DNA of 64,000 nt from Melioribacteraceae bacterium (GTDB lineage Bacteria > Bacteroidota > Ignavibacteria > Ignavibacteriales > Melioribacteraceae): positions 653,511 through 717,510 of the forward strand of contig CP129490.1 of NCBI GenBank assembly GCA_030584085.1, written 5' to 3'. A model generated the notes under the pieces. That model searched no databases and was not told the origin of the DNA. It saw only the letters and a list, made by a program, of their open reading frames with translations. Below, one piece after another: positions 17,855-26,690 of this stretch; position 1 is the stretch's first letter; each line of letters opens with the position of its first letter. The translations under genes and the position numbers were made by a program.

Positions 17855-19393
17855 TTGAAAATACTAATACCACTCTTATTAATTGTTTCGGTGCTGCTAG
17901 GACAAGATTCAACAAAAAGTGAAGCATTTAAACGTGATTTGCCGAAAGGAAAATCCACACTTCATCAACCAAAATATCCATCCTATCCTTTATTAACCGG
18001 ATTCCTACTTCAACAAGAAGCAAATAGCGGCGATCCATTTGCTCAACACGAGCTGGGTATTAGATTACTTCTTGGTAATGGATTCGCACCGGATACTTCA
18101 AAAGCAATTTTTTGGATTCAAAAAGCTGCTAGTCAAAATATTTCGGCTGCTCAATTTAATCTCGCGATAATGTACTATAACGGAATTGGTGTAGAGTGGA
18201 ATCCTTTTTTAGCTTACTTAAATTTCAAGGCTTCCGCAGATGCCGGAATGGCGGAGGGACAATTTGCTTTTGGTATTTTCTTTACTGAAAACTTTGTTGT
18301 CAATAAAGATCTTTCCAACGCATATCGTTGGTTTAAAAAGGCAGCGGACAAAGATTATGAACCGGCTAGAGAATCAATTGCATATTTAATTAAGCAAGGA
18401 TATAATCCGGTTGATATTGAAAATGATGGCAAAAATTCAAATGAAGAAGAGAAAGAAAGCACTCAATCATCATCGCTTATGCATCAAGATTGGGAAGTTT
18501 CCTTTTTTGAATTTGAAGAAGATACTTTAACTGATGAGCAGGAAAAAGAAATTGTTGAAGAATTATTTACAAAGAATAAAGATGAGCTTAAACAAAAGCT
18601 TGGTGTTTCCGAAATCAGAAACGAGGAACTTATTAAAGACACAAGTTCTTTAGGAATAATCAATTTTGCTGCCGATAACGGAAGCCCAGAAGCACTGTAT
18701 ATTTCTGCGAAAGCAGCGGAAATGGGAATCGTTGTAGAAAATAATTTAATAGATGCTGCATTCAAATACCTACGTTCCTATCGACTCGGTTCACAAAAAG
18801 CAGCATTCAGGCTATATCAATTAACAAGGGAAAGAGAAATATTTAGATTACTAAAAGGGCAAGTTGACAAAGATAATCCGGACGCAATGTATACCTGGGC
18901 TGGTTTAGTTGCTCTCGGTTTTGACAATAGCTTAACCGATAAGCAAGCGTATGAATTATTGGTAAAGGCTGTCGCTCAAAATCACATTAACTCGATGATA
19001 GAGATCGGATTAAACTATTTTAACGGCAGTTTGGTTGAAAAGGACAAAGAGAAAGCATTTGAGTATTGGGAAAAAGCCTCTAACTTGGGAAGCCGTGAAG
19101 CAGATGTTAGAATAGCATTCGCAAAAATCTCCGAAACTAAGGAAAATTATTCCGATGAAATAAATACTTTACGACTTGCAGCCAATCAAGGTTCTGTTCT
19201 TGCACAATCTGCTTTAGCTTATTGTTACGAGAATGGAATCGGAGTAAAAATAAGAAAATCTATGGCTGCTAAATTATATAGACAAGCGGCTTCAAGAGGA
19301 AATGAAAACGCATATAATTCTTTAAAAAGAATGTATGATGAATTAAGACCTGCCTTAGAAGAATTTCAAATCTATAAAGAAAAGTCATTGTAA
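17855..19393 (+). CDS. Exported Sel1-repeat (TPR-like) protein
   Basis: A 512-residue secreted protein. It begins with TTG at 17855 because the encoded signal peptide (KILIPLLLIVSVLLG) starts there and no ATG exists nearby. Sel1-like repeats occur in two blocks: residues about 50-180 (AQHELGIRLLLGNGF, AQFNLAIMYYNGIGV, GQFAFGIFF) and about 285-490 (AMYTWAGLVALGF, SMIEIGLNYFNGSLV, AQSALAYCYENGIGV). An acidic spacer separates the blocks. Sel1 proteins scaffold protein complexes; the partner is unknown. Confidence 0.8.
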   Translation: MKILIPLLLIVSVLLGQDSTKSEAFKRDLPKGKSTLHQPKYPSYPLLTGFLLQQEANSGDPFAQHELGIRLLLGNGFAPDTSKAIFWIQKAASQNISAAQFNLAIMYYNGIGVEWNPFLAYLNFKASADAGMAEGQFAFGIFFTENFVVNKDLSNAYRWFKKAADKDYEPARESIAYLIKQGYNPVDIENDGKNSNEEEKESTQSSSLMHQDWEVSFFEFEEDTLTDEQEKEIVEELFTKNKDELKQKLGVSEIRNEELIKDTSSLGIINFAADNGSPEALYISAKAAEMGIVVENNLIDAAFKYLRSYRLGSQKAAFRLYQLTREREIFRLLKGQVDKDNPDAMYTWAGLVALGFDNSLTDKQAYELLVKAVAQNHINSMIEIGLNYFNGSLVEKDKEKAFEYWEKASNLGSREADVRIAFAKISETKENYSDEINTLRLAANQGSVLAQSALAYCYENGIGVKIRKSMAAKLYRQAASRGNENAYNSLKRMYDELRPALEEFQIYKEKSL

Positions 19394-19424
19394 CGATGAA
19401 TTTAGTAAGTTAGAAAGTCTGGCA

Positions 19425-20087
19425 TTATTTTTCTTTATAATTAATTTCAACTAGCTTTCTTGAAAGAGCTGCAAGACTCTCAGAAAATTGTGCATTTTCC
19501 ACAACTATATTTTGGGGAACTCTAATATTCATTGGAGCAAAATTCCAAATAGCTTTTATTCCACCCTCAATTAATAAGTCTGCCGCTTGCTGAGCAGCGA
19601 ATGCTGGCACTGTTATTACACCTATTTTTACGTTCATCTTTTGCGCCATGGCTGGAATTTTATCGATGCTGAATATAGGGGTGTTGTAAATATGTGTCCC
19701 AATTTTTGTTTCATCACTATCAAAAGCTGCAATAATATTTAATCCATAGTCATTAAATCTTTTGTATCCCAACATAGCTGAACCTAAGTTTCCTGCACCG
19801 ACAAGAAAAGCAGCTTTTTCTAAATGCCAATCTAAAAATTCATTAATTGCTTTAATTAATTCCTCTACAACAAAACCTGTTTTGGGTCTGCCTTTAACGC
19901 CGGTATATTCAAGATCTTTCCTAACCTGTGTGGCATCAAGAGAAAGCTCAGTTGAAATAACAGTGCTCGAAATCCTTGTTACTCCATTTTCTGCTTGTCT
20001 GTGCAGAAAGTGCAGATAATGAGGTAATCTCCTCATAGTTGGTTCAGGTGTAATCCTCAAAACAATTCCTTTAATTTCATTAAACAT
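19425..20087 (-). CDS. rex: Redox-sensing transcriptional repressor Rex
   Basis: A 220-residue regulator of the Rex family, which senses the NADH/NAD+ ratio. The N-terminal winged helix has RRLPHYLHFLHRQAENG and STELSLDATQVRKDLEYTG. The Rossmann domain has FLVGAGNLGSAMLGYKRF, AAFDSDETKIG and the ending IWNFAPMNIRVPQNI. The start at 20087 (MFNEIKG) is preferred over 20120 because it gives the usual Rex length. It is divergent from the ccmC-F genes, a sensible neighbour for a respiration regulator. Confidence 0.92.
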   Translation of the reverse strand: MFNEIKGIVLRITPEPTMRRLPHYLHFLHRQAENGVTRISSTVISTELSLDATQVRKDLEYTGVKGRPKTGFVVEELIKAINEFLDWHLEKAAFLVGAGNLGSAMLGYKRFNDYGLNIIAAFDSDETKIGTHIYNTPIFSIDKIPAMAQKMNVKIGVITVPAFAAQQAADLLIEGGIKAIWNFAPMNIRVPQNIVVENAQFSESLAALSRKLVEINYKEK

Positions 20088-20465
20088 TACAAATATGAAG
20101 AAAAATTTCTCTAATAACAAAAAAATATTTCAAAGCTTTTTATCCTGTTTTTCCCCTGAACTGAGAAGATTTTTCAGACTTTTGAGAAAGATTTATTTAT
20201 GGCCGATCTTTTTCAAAGATGTTAAAATTAATATGAAACTTATACTTTGGATTTATTTTAATGCACAAATCAGGAACAAATGATTTTTCTAATACCTTTT
20301 GTCAAATTATACACTTTTTCCTATATTTTAATTTGTTAATCGGAACAAATTATCTCATTATAGGTTATAATAATTTCTCAATTCGGGTTTCCGATTTAAC
20401 TTGAATAATAACTCGTTCTGGTCTAATTTTTGTTTCAATTTTAATTCCATTAATTATAGAGAGAT
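20088..20465. other. Divergent rex/ccm intergenic region
   Basis: About 380 bases of AT-rich DNA holding the rex and ccmC promoters. A small ORF at 20095-20283 has no ribosome site and no family look. The only structured element seen is the palindrome at 20330-20351. Confidence 0.5.
20330..20351. promoter_or_regulatory. Palindrome, possible Rex-type operator
   Basis: AATTTGTT and AACAAATT flank six bases. TTGTT...AACAA half-sites recall Rex operators, but the known sites have eight bases between these half-sites, so the match is imperfect. It lies about 115 bases before ccmC and 240 bases from rex. Confidence 0.3.
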
Positions 20466-21173
20466 ATGAAAAGCATAATTTGGAAGATACTCTTATTTGT
20501 TTTAATGACTTTTGTGATTGTTGCCGGAATTTCATTTGAGATTGTGAAGTCACCATCAGCTTGGAACCAATTTCCGATGATCCCTGGTTTGGAAGAAAAA
20601 GCAAAAATAATTTTCTTTCACGTTCCGACAGCATGGCTTGCTGTAATAGCTTTCTTGATGGCAATGATTTACGGTGTTAAATATTTAGTAAAGGGAAATC
20701 TTGATAATGATGCAAAGTCAAATGCTGCTCTTCAACTTGGATTTATATTCTCGATTCTTGCAACCGTAACCGGTTCAATCTGGGCTAAGTTTACTTGGGG
20801 TGCATTCTGGCATTGGGATCCTCGCGAAACATCAATTTTTATTTTATTACTAATATATGGTTCTTTATTTGCACTTCGTTCAGCTGTAGAAAATGAAGAT
20901 AAACGGGCAAGACTTTCAGCCGTTTATTCAATAATTGCTTTTCTAACGGTACCATTCTTTATTTTTATTATGCCGAGGATTATGACAGGTTTACATCCCG
21001 GTTCAGCAAATGATGATACAGCCGGTCCGGTGGTTGATTTTAAAATGGATGCAAATATGATGCTAGTATTTTACTTATCACTTTTCGCGTTTACAATTTT
21101 ATATTTTTGGATGTGGCAAATCAGTTACAAGTCAATAATTATTAAAGATAAACTTTCGAAAAAAATAATCTGA
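20466..21173 (+). CDS. ccmC: Haem exporter / cytochrome c maturation protein CcmC
   Basis: A 235-residue integral membrane protein with about six helices. The tryptophan-rich haem-handling WWD segment is WGAFWHWDPRETS (about 111-123), flanked by two histidines, H52 in FFHVPTAW and H177 in GLHPGSAND. CcmC loads haem onto CcmE. Stop and the next gene's TTG are seven bases apart with GAGGTG in between. The ABC partners CcmA and CcmB are not in the window. Confidence 0.92.
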   Translation: MKSIIWKILLFVLMTFVIVAGISFEIVKSPSAWNQFPMIPGLEEKAKIIFFHVPTAWLAVIAFLMAMIYGVKYLVKGNLDNDAKSNAALQLGFIFSILATVTGSIWAKFTWGAFWHWDPRETSIFILLLIYGSLFALRSAVENEDKRARLSAVYSIIAFLTVPFFIFIMPRIMTGLHPGSANDDTAGPVVDFKMDANMMLVFYLSLFAFTILYFWMWQISYKSIIIKDKLSKKII

Positions 21174-21180
21174 GGTGAAT

Positions 21181-21348
21181 TTGGAAGGCTTATACGATTT
21201 TTTAAATAATAATTCAATTTATATAGTACTCTTTATTGTTTTGGTCGTCTGGTTGGGAATTTTTACTTTTCTATGGAACACAGATAAAAGATTAAAGAAA
21301 ATAGAAGAAGAATTAAAGATTGAAGGGAGTAAACAAAATGAAAAATAA
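21181..21348 (+). CDS. ccmD: Small CcmD-like membrane protein
   Basis: A 55-residue reading frame starting with TTG at 21181. GAGGTG lies just upstream, overlapping the ccmC stop. It encodes one hydrophobic helix (SIYIVLFIVLVVWLGIFTFLW) followed by a charged tail (DKRLKKIEEELK). Size, topology and position between ccmC and ccmE are those of CcmD, which helps release holo-CcmE. Its 3' end overlaps the ccmE start by 11 bases. Sequence identity with CcmD is too low to rest on alone. Confidence 0.7.
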   Translation: MEGLYDFLNNNSIYIVLFIVLVVWLGIFTFLWNTDKRLKKIEEELKIEGSKQNEK

Positions 21349-21727
21349 ATATTTGTTCGGCGGTGGGATTATCATCGTTTTCTTAGCATTGATGTCTTAT
21401 CTTTTTACACAGACAAATGTTAGTTATGAGGAAGATTTTGCCGAAATTGTGCATTCAACAAAAACCGTAAAAGCTACCGGTGAATGGGTAAAATCAAAAA
21501 ATTATCGATTAGATAATGAAAAGAAAATATTTTCTTTCTATATGAAAGATTATAAAGGAAACGAAATGAGAGTTGTTTATAATGGAGTAATGCCGAACAA
21601 TTTTGAATCATCTACAAGTGTTGTTGTAACAGGTAAATACCAAGACGGTTATTTTTATGCAACGGATATTCTCACCAAATGTCCTTCAAAATATGAAGAG
21701 CAATTTGACGAAACCGCAAGCTCTTAA
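21338..21727 (+). CDS. ccmE: Cytochrome c maturation protein CcmE, cysteine-type
   Basis: A 129-residue haem chaperone with an N-terminal anchor (FGGGIIIVFLALMSYLF) and an OB-fold (VKATGEWV, MRVVYNGVMPNNF, VVVTGKY). In most CcmE the haem is bound by His in LTKHxxxY. Here the motif is LTKCPSKY, with Cys115 and Tyr119. This C-x3-Y type is known from some archaea and sulfate reducers and defines a variant Ccm route. ATG 21338 is preferred to the upstream TTG 21320 because GGGAG lies eight bases before it. Confidence 0.92.
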   Translation: MKNKYLFGGGIIIVFLALMSYLFTQTNVSYEEDFAEIVHSTKTVKATGEWVKSKNYRLDNEKKIFSFYMKDYKGNEMRVVYNGVMPNNFESSTSVVVTGKYQDGYFYATDILTKCPSKYEEQFDETASS

Positions 21728-21748
21728 TCACAAAGGAGTCAATTTAGA

Positions 21749-24160
21749 ATGATTGGAAATATAGTTTTAACCATAGGACTTCTTGCAAGTCTTTTCACTC
21801 TTACTATGTATTATTTTACACTAAGAGGTTTTGAAAATACAAAAAACTTTGCAAGAATAGGATTTCACACTACTGCTATTATGGTAATCGCAGCTAGTGC
21901 ATTATTGCTTCATGCTGTGCTTACACATCAATATCAGTATAATTATGTTTACAACTATAGTGGAAGCGGACTTCCAACCGGCTTACTTATGTCAACGTTT
22001 TATGCCGGACAAGAAGGCAGTTTTATGTTATGGGTATTATTAACTTCCATAGTAGGATTAATACTTTTAGATTATACAGCAAAGCGTGGCGACCTGGAAG
22101 AGCGTACAATGTTTTTCTTTACATTGGTTATTGCCTTTCTTCTTGTTATGGTAAACCCACTATTAAAATCACCGTTTAATTACATTTGGGCTGATCCAAG
22201 TTTCATAAATGCAAAAAATATTAATTCATCATTTCTGAATTTATCATTCGTTCAAAATTTTCTATTTACTGATTCCAGTAATGGAACAACATTCGTTCAG
22301 ATGAATAAAGATTTGTATGCATTGTTAACTGCAAACGGAATTGCGATCAATGATTTTATTATTCAAGGAAAAGGCTTGAATCCACTTCTCCAAAACTTCT
22401 GGATGCAAATTCACCCGCCGATTTTATTTGTTGGATTTTCAATGGCAACAGCGCCATTTGCTTTTGCAATGGCCGCAATAGTTAAAAATGAATATACGGA
22501 ATGGATTAAACAATCATTACCCTGGATACTTAGTGGAATGATGCTACTCGGGCTGGGAATTATGCTTGGTGGTTATTGGGCTTATGGTGTACTCGGTTGG
22601 GGTGGTTATTGGGGATGGGATCCTGTGGAAAATTCTTCTCTTGTACCTTGGATTGTCGGTGTTGCGTTAATTCATACAATGTTGATCCAAAAAAAATCGC
22701 AATCAAATGGCGGACATCCAAGATTTGTAAAAACAAATTTGCTGCTTGCTGTAATGACTTACGTTCTAGTTATTTATAGTACATTCTTAACGAGAAGCGG
22801 TATTCTTGGCGACGCATCTGTACACTCGTTTGTTAGCCCGGGTATGTTGGTTTACTTTTTCTTAGTTGTGTTTATTGGAACATTCACAATTATCGGATTA
22901 GGTGGAATTGCTTATCGCTGGAAATACTTAAACGAAACCTTTAACGATGACAGCAGCGGCCTATCAAGAGAGCTAGCGTTGTTTACAGGAGCAGTTACTT
23001 TATTAGCATCTGCAATTATTGTTTTAGTCGGAACAAGTGCTCCAATTTTCGGTCAATCTGTTGAAATAAGATTTTATAATGAAATGAATTTACCGATCGG
23101 AATTATTATCGGTTTATTAAACGGACTCAGTTTATTATTAAAATGGAAACATACAGAAAGTAATGAGATTTTTAAGAACTCAAGAAATGCAATAGCTGGC
23201 GCAGTTATTATGACCGCATTAATTGTAATATTTGGCGGTATCCATGATATAATGATGATCATCTTTACATTCTCTGCAGCCTTCGCACTTTTCGTGAACG
23301 GTGAAATTGCTTTTAAAATATTAAAAGGAAAGAAAACACATTTAGGTGCATATATTGCTCATATCGGTATAGCGTTATTTATGTTAGGTGTTATAGCCAC
23401 AGGCGGAAAAACATATGAAGAACAAATCGATTTAGTTAAAGGCGAACCAAAATCAGTGCTTGGTTACGACTTAACTTTTAAAGGGTACACCCCAATTGAT
23501 AACGGAAAGAAGTTTGCTTTTAATATTGATATTGCCAAAAATGGTGAAGTAAAAAATACAATATCACCGGTTATGTACGTTGCAGATTTCAACAATAGCT
23601 TGATGCGTGAACCTGATATCTTAAATATGCTTACAAAAGATATTTATGTTTCACCACTTGGTTATAATGATGGAGCAGCACAAGATCACAACCATGATCA
23701 GACTGTAACAATAAAAAAGGGAAGCTCTGCGACTTATGAAAATGCGGTTGTTACTTTTGTAAATTTTGAGTTTCCGGAAGAGTCCATGAGTTCAATGATG
23801 GGCGGCGGTTCATTTCAAATCGGTGCTGTCTTCAATGTTGAACAAGAAGGCAAAGCATATGAAGCAAAAGCGTACATGAAAAGTGAAGGTGGAAATAGAA
23901 CATTTGTTCCGGCAGATGTACCCGAAGCAAATTTAAAGATAGATATGATTAATCTGGATGCCTCCGGTAGCGTGGTTGTTTCATTAGAATCACTTGATGG
24001 ATCGGACTCTAATAATTCTCATGCTTCAATGACAAAGGAAACTCTTTCTATTGAGGCGAGTGTAAAACCATTTATCAATTTAGTTTGGGCTGGTGTTCTT
24101 ATCATGGTTGCGGGTTTTACAGTCTCGGTTGTAAGAAGAACAAAAGAATCAAAAAAATAA
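21749..24160 (+). CDS. ccmF: Cytochrome c haem lyase subunit CcmF
   Basis: An 803-residue membrane protein, longer than the usual 650. It carries FYAGQEGSFMLW, the WWD segment GWGGYWGWDPVENSSLVPW (about 283-301), and flanking histidines including the one in MQIHPPILFVG (about 222). An extra stretch of roughly 45-60 residues lies between NPLLKSPF (about 136) and GLNPLLQNFW (about 209). A large C-terminal periplasmic domain (about 545-780) is followed by a final helix. CcmF attaches haem from CcmE to CxxCH apocytochromes. The operon ends here with a strong terminator; ccmG/H are not seen. Confidence 0.92.
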   Translation: MIGNIVLTIGLLASLFTLTMYYFTLRGFENTKNFARIGFHTTAIMVIAASALLLHAVLTHQYQYNYVYNYSGSGLPTGLLMSTFYAGQEGSFMLWVLLTSIVGLILLDYTAKRGDLEERTMFFFTLVIAFLLVMVNPLLKSPFNYIWADPSFINAKNINSSFLNLSFVQNFLFTDSSNGTTFVQMNKDLYALLTANGIAINDFIIQGKGLNPLLQNFWMQIHPPILFVGFSMATAPFAFAMAAIVKNEYTEWIKQSLPWILSGMMLLGLGIMLGGYWAYGVLGWGGYWGWDPVENSSLVPWIVGVALIHTMLIQKKSQSNGGHPRFVKTNLLLAVMTYVLVIYSTFLTRSGILGDASVHSFVSPGMLVYFFLVVFIGTFTIIGLGGIAYRWKYLNETFNDDSSGLSRELALFTGAVTLLASAIIVLVGTSAPIFGQSVEIRFYNEMNLPIGIIIGLLNGLSLLLKWKHTESNEIFKNSRNAIAGAVIMTALIVIFGGIHDIMMIIFTFSAAFALFVNGEIAFKILKGKKTHLGAYIAHIGIALFMLGVIATGGKTYEEQIDLVKGEPKSVLGYDLTFKGYTPIDNGKKFAFNIDIAKNGEVKNTISPVMYVADFNNSLMREPDILNMLTKDIYVSPLGYNDGAAQDHNHDQTVTIKKGSSATYENAVVTFVNFEFPEESMSSMMGGGSFQIGAVFNVEQEGKAYEAKAYMKSEGGNRTFVPADVPEANLKIDMINLDASGSVVVSLESLDGSDSNNSHASMTKETLSIEASVKPFINLVWAGVLIMVAGFTVSVVRRTKESKK

Positions 24161-24183
24161 TTAGAGAATTACATTTATAATTT

Positions 24184-24210
24184 AAAAGCGGCTTCGGGCC
24201 GCTTTTTTTT
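24184..24210 (+). terminator. Rho-independent terminator after ccmF
   Basis: AAAGCGGC, TTCGG loop, GCCGCTTT followed by a run of eight T. It lies about 25 bases after the ccmF stop. Confidence 0.9.
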
Positions 24211-24338
24211 GTTCACACATCTAAGCGTTTGTATGTTCTGAAAAAGTATTAAATTTTATTTTCATTTACTTCAATTGTTTATAAAATTTTCCCAAAAGGA
24301 TTCGTAAAACAAAACATATAAATCGTACAAATAAAAAT

Positions 24339-24740
24339 ATGACCTCGTCCCTTACAATCTTCTTTGTGAGGGTAATGGTTGGGTCAGTATTTCTAATCGA
24401 AGGAATTCAAAAATTTCTTTATTTCGAAATTAGAGGAGTTGGCAGATTCATTAAAATTGGGTTACCCGCACCGGAGTTTTTAGGTTACTTTGTAGCCTCA
24501 TTTGAAATCGTTTGCGGTATTTTAATTTTACTCGGATTATTTACTCGTATCTCTGCTGTTCCATTAATAATTATAATGTTAACAGCAATAATCTCGACAA
24601 AAGTACCAATACTTTTTAAAGATGGATTTTGGGAAATGGCACATGCCGCAAGAACAGATTGATCAATTTTAATTGGGTCAATGATTTTGCTATTAACAGG
24701 AGACAGGAAGTACACAGTAGATAATATTTTCAACAAATAA
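24339..24740 (+). pseudogene. DoxX-family membrane protein interrupted by an in-frame TGA
   Basis: The first 107 codons give a DoxX-type protein with three helices (FVRVMVGSVFLIEGIQKF, FLGYFVASFEIVCGILILLG, AVPLIIIMLTAIIS) and the conserved tail EMAHAARTD. A TGA at 24660-24662 then stops the frame. Reading continues in the same frame for 26 codons to TAA at 24738 as SILIGSMILLLTGDRKYTVD, which is exactly the usual fourth helix. Relatives normally have Trp after RTD, so TGG has become TGA. The intact product would be 133 residues. A single nonsense mutation or a sequencing error is most likely. Confidence 0.8.
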
Positions 24741-24760
24741 AAATTTATTATGGAGAAAAA

Positions 24761-25114
24761 ATGGAAATACTTATAATTATTAACGATGCACCTTATGGAA
24801 CGGAAAAAGCTTATAATGCATTACGATTAGCAATGAGTATTCAAAAAGAAAGCAGCGATACACAAGTTGATGTGTTTTTAATGGCAGATGCAGTCGGATG
24901 TGCTCTACCAAATCAAAATACACCTCAAGGATATTACAATGTTGAGCGAATGTTGAAGTCAGTAATTCTGAAAGGTAGCAAAGTAAAAGCTTGCGGCGGT
25001 TGCATGGACGCAAGAGGATTAACTCAAGAAATGTTAATGAATGGTGTTGAAAAAAGTAGTATGAAAGAATTGACCGAGTTAACTTTAGCTTCAGATAAAG
25101 TGCTTACATTTTAG
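24761..25114 (+). CDS. DsrE-family protein
   Basis: A 117-residue cytosolic protein of the DsrE/DsrF/YchN fold: EILIIINDAPYGTEKAYNAL at the start, VFLMADAVGCAL in the middle and the cysteine motif VKACGGCMDARGL near residue 78-90. Such proteins are involved in sulfur or persulfide transfer. It lies 20 bases after the broken DoxX gene with GGAG upstream and before a TSUP transporter, which fits a small sulfur-handling group. Confidence 0.85.
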   Translation: MEILIIINDAPYGTEKAYNALRLAMSIQKESSDTQVDVFLMADAVGCALPNQNTPQGYYNVERMLKSVILKGSKVKACGGCMDARGLTQEMLMNGVEKSSMKELTELTLASDKVLTF

Positions 25115-25154
25115 TATTCCATCAATAAGCTCAAGACTAAAAGAAAAATAATTT

Positions 25155-25943
25155 ATGGAATATATTATTATAGCAGCTGTTGCATTATTTGTAGCGGGAC
25201 TAACATTCTTCTCCGGATTTGGTCTTGGTACTTTATTAATGCCTGCTTTTGCACTTTTCTTTCCAATTGAAATTGCTGTCGCTGCTACGGCAATTGTTCA
25301 CTTTGTTAATAATATTTATAAATTTATTCTCATCGGTAGAGAAGGGAATTTAAAAATAGTTATAGCTTTTGGTATTCCCGCCGTTATTGCTGCGGCTGGA
25401 GGCGCATATCTTTTAGATTATGTTAGTCAATTTGAGAATGCATATTCTTATTCATTATTCCAAAATGAAATGAGTGTAACACCTGTCAAATTTATGATTG
25501 CACTACTTATGATAGTTTTCGCAATTGTAGAATTAATTCCAAATTTTAAAAACTTTAAAATCTCTCATAAGTGGATTCCTTTTGGTGGACTATTATCCGG
25601 ATTTTTTGGCGGTCTCTCCGGACATCAAGGAGCTCTAAGAACTGCATTTTTAATTAGAGCCGGATTGGAGAAAAAGGAATTTATAGGAACACTTGTAGGT
25701 TGTTCATTATTAATAGACGTAACTAGAATTACGATTTACGGAATTACATTTTTCAAAACAGATTTTAATATTTTAGATCAGTCCGGTTTGTTGGGTTTGT
25801 TAATTGTGGGTTCGGCTGCTGCATTTATCGGTACAACTTTTGGAAAATATTTATTAGAGAAAGTAACGTTTAAATCAATACAATATACAGTTGCGTCAAT
25901 GCTTTTTCTTTTAGCAATAGGTTTAGGAATGGGAGTAATTTAA
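25155..25943 (+). CDS. TSUP-family (TauE/SafE) membrane transporter
   Basis: A 262-residue protein with about eight helices. The two half-motifs of the family are seen: SGFGLGTLLMPAFALFFPIE near the start and GLLSGFFGGLSGHQGALR in the second half. TSUP carriers move sulfur compounds or organic anions such as sulfite or sulfoacetate; the substrate here is unknown. One base separates its stop from the thioredoxin-like gene. Confidence 0.9.
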   Translation: MEYIIIAAVALFVAGLTFFSGFGLGTLLMPAFALFFPIEIAVAATAIVHFVNNIYKFILIGREGNLKIVIAFGIPAVIAAAGGAYLLDYVSQFENAYSYSLFQNEMSVTPVKFMIALLMIVFAIVELIPNFKNFKISHKWIPFGGLLSGFFGGLSGHQGALRTAFLIRAGLEKKEFIGTLVGCSLLIDVTRITIYGITFFKTDFNILDQSGLLGLLIVGSAAAFIGTTFGKYLLEKVTFKSIQYTVASMLFLLAIGLGMGVI

Positions 25944-25944
25944 G

Positions 25945-26271
25945 ATGAACATAACATCAATGGATCAATTTTCTAAAATCATTTCAGAAAATGCAGCAGT
26001 TGCGGCATACTTCAGTACAGAACATTGTAATGTTTGCAAAGTACTGAAACCAAAATTAAAGGAATTTATAAGTGAAGAATTTCCTAAAATTGTTTTTATA
26101 TATATCGATATTGAGAATGAAAAAGAACTAGCCGCAACTTATTCTATTTTTGCCGTACCGACGATTATTTTTTTCTTTGATGGAAAAGAAGCAATTCGGA
26201 AATCTAGAAACTTCGGGTTTTCTGAATTAGAATTAGCGATAGAGAGACCCTACAAAATGTTATTTTCATAA
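25945..26271 (+). CDS. Thioredoxin-family protein
   Basis: A 108-residue protein with the active site HCNVC (C28, C31) and the cis-proline segment FAVPTIIFFFDGKE. The spacer NV differs from the classical GP, so redox potential is likely unlike thioredoxin 1. It has no signal peptide and is probably cytosolic. It is transcribed directly with the TSUP gene. Confidence 0.88.
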   Translation: MNITSMDQFSKIISENAAVAAYFSTEHCNVCKVLKPKLKEFISEEFPKIVFIYIDIENEKELAATYSIFAVPTIIFFFDGKEAIRKSRNFGFSELELAIERPYKMLFS

Positions 26272-26299
26272 ACATATTTTTATTAAATGAGGATAAGAT

Positions 26300-26689
26300 A
26301 TGAACAAATTTTGGATTGCCTTTTCACTTGTACTATTAACTACTTATATATACTCTCAGGACGAACCTGAATTTAAAATGGTTCAATATTATTTTGTCGA
26401 GTTGATTAGAAATCCTGATAAACCTCAAATTGATTCAGCAGAAGTAATGAAGATTCAAGAAGGGCATATGCAGAACATGAGGAATATGGCTGAAGCGGGA
26501 AAACTTCTTTGTGCCGGACCATTCGGGGACAACAATGGCGGTGGTATTTGGATTCTAAAAGTTGATTCATATCAAGAAGCCGAAGAGTTATGTAAGCAAG
26601 ATCCGGCTGTTATAAATAAACGATTGAATTATTTGATTCGTCCTTGGTGGACTTCGGAAGGTACTTTTGTGTTAGAAAAGGGAGAGTGA
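26300..26689 (+). CDS. Exported YCII-domain protein
   Basis: A 129-residue protein with a signal peptide (FWIAFSLVLLTTYIYSQ) followed by a YCII-like ferredoxin-type fold: MVQYYFVELIRNP, EGHMQNMRNMAEAGKLLCAG, PFGDNNGGGIWIL and AEELCKQDPAV. YCII proteins are usually cytosolic, so export is uncommon but seen in Bacteroidota. Function unknown. Confidence 0.8.
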   Translation: MNKFWIAFSLVLLTTYIYSQDEPEFKMVQYYFVELIRNPDKPQIDSAEVMKIQEGHMQNMRNMAEAGKLLCAGPFGDNNGGGIWILKVDSYQEAEELCKQDPAVINKRLNYLIRPWWTSEGTFVLEKGE

Positions 26690-26690
26690 T

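Noticed and set aside
20095-20283. 62-codon ORF divergent from rex
   Set aside because: No ribosome site, overlaps the promoter region, low-complexity Phe/Lys composition and no family likeness.
24660-24662. TGA in the DoxX gene as selenocysteine or as tryptophan by a changed code
   Set aside because: Relatives have Trp, not Cys, there, and several neighbouring genes, such as ccmC, use TGA as a true stop.
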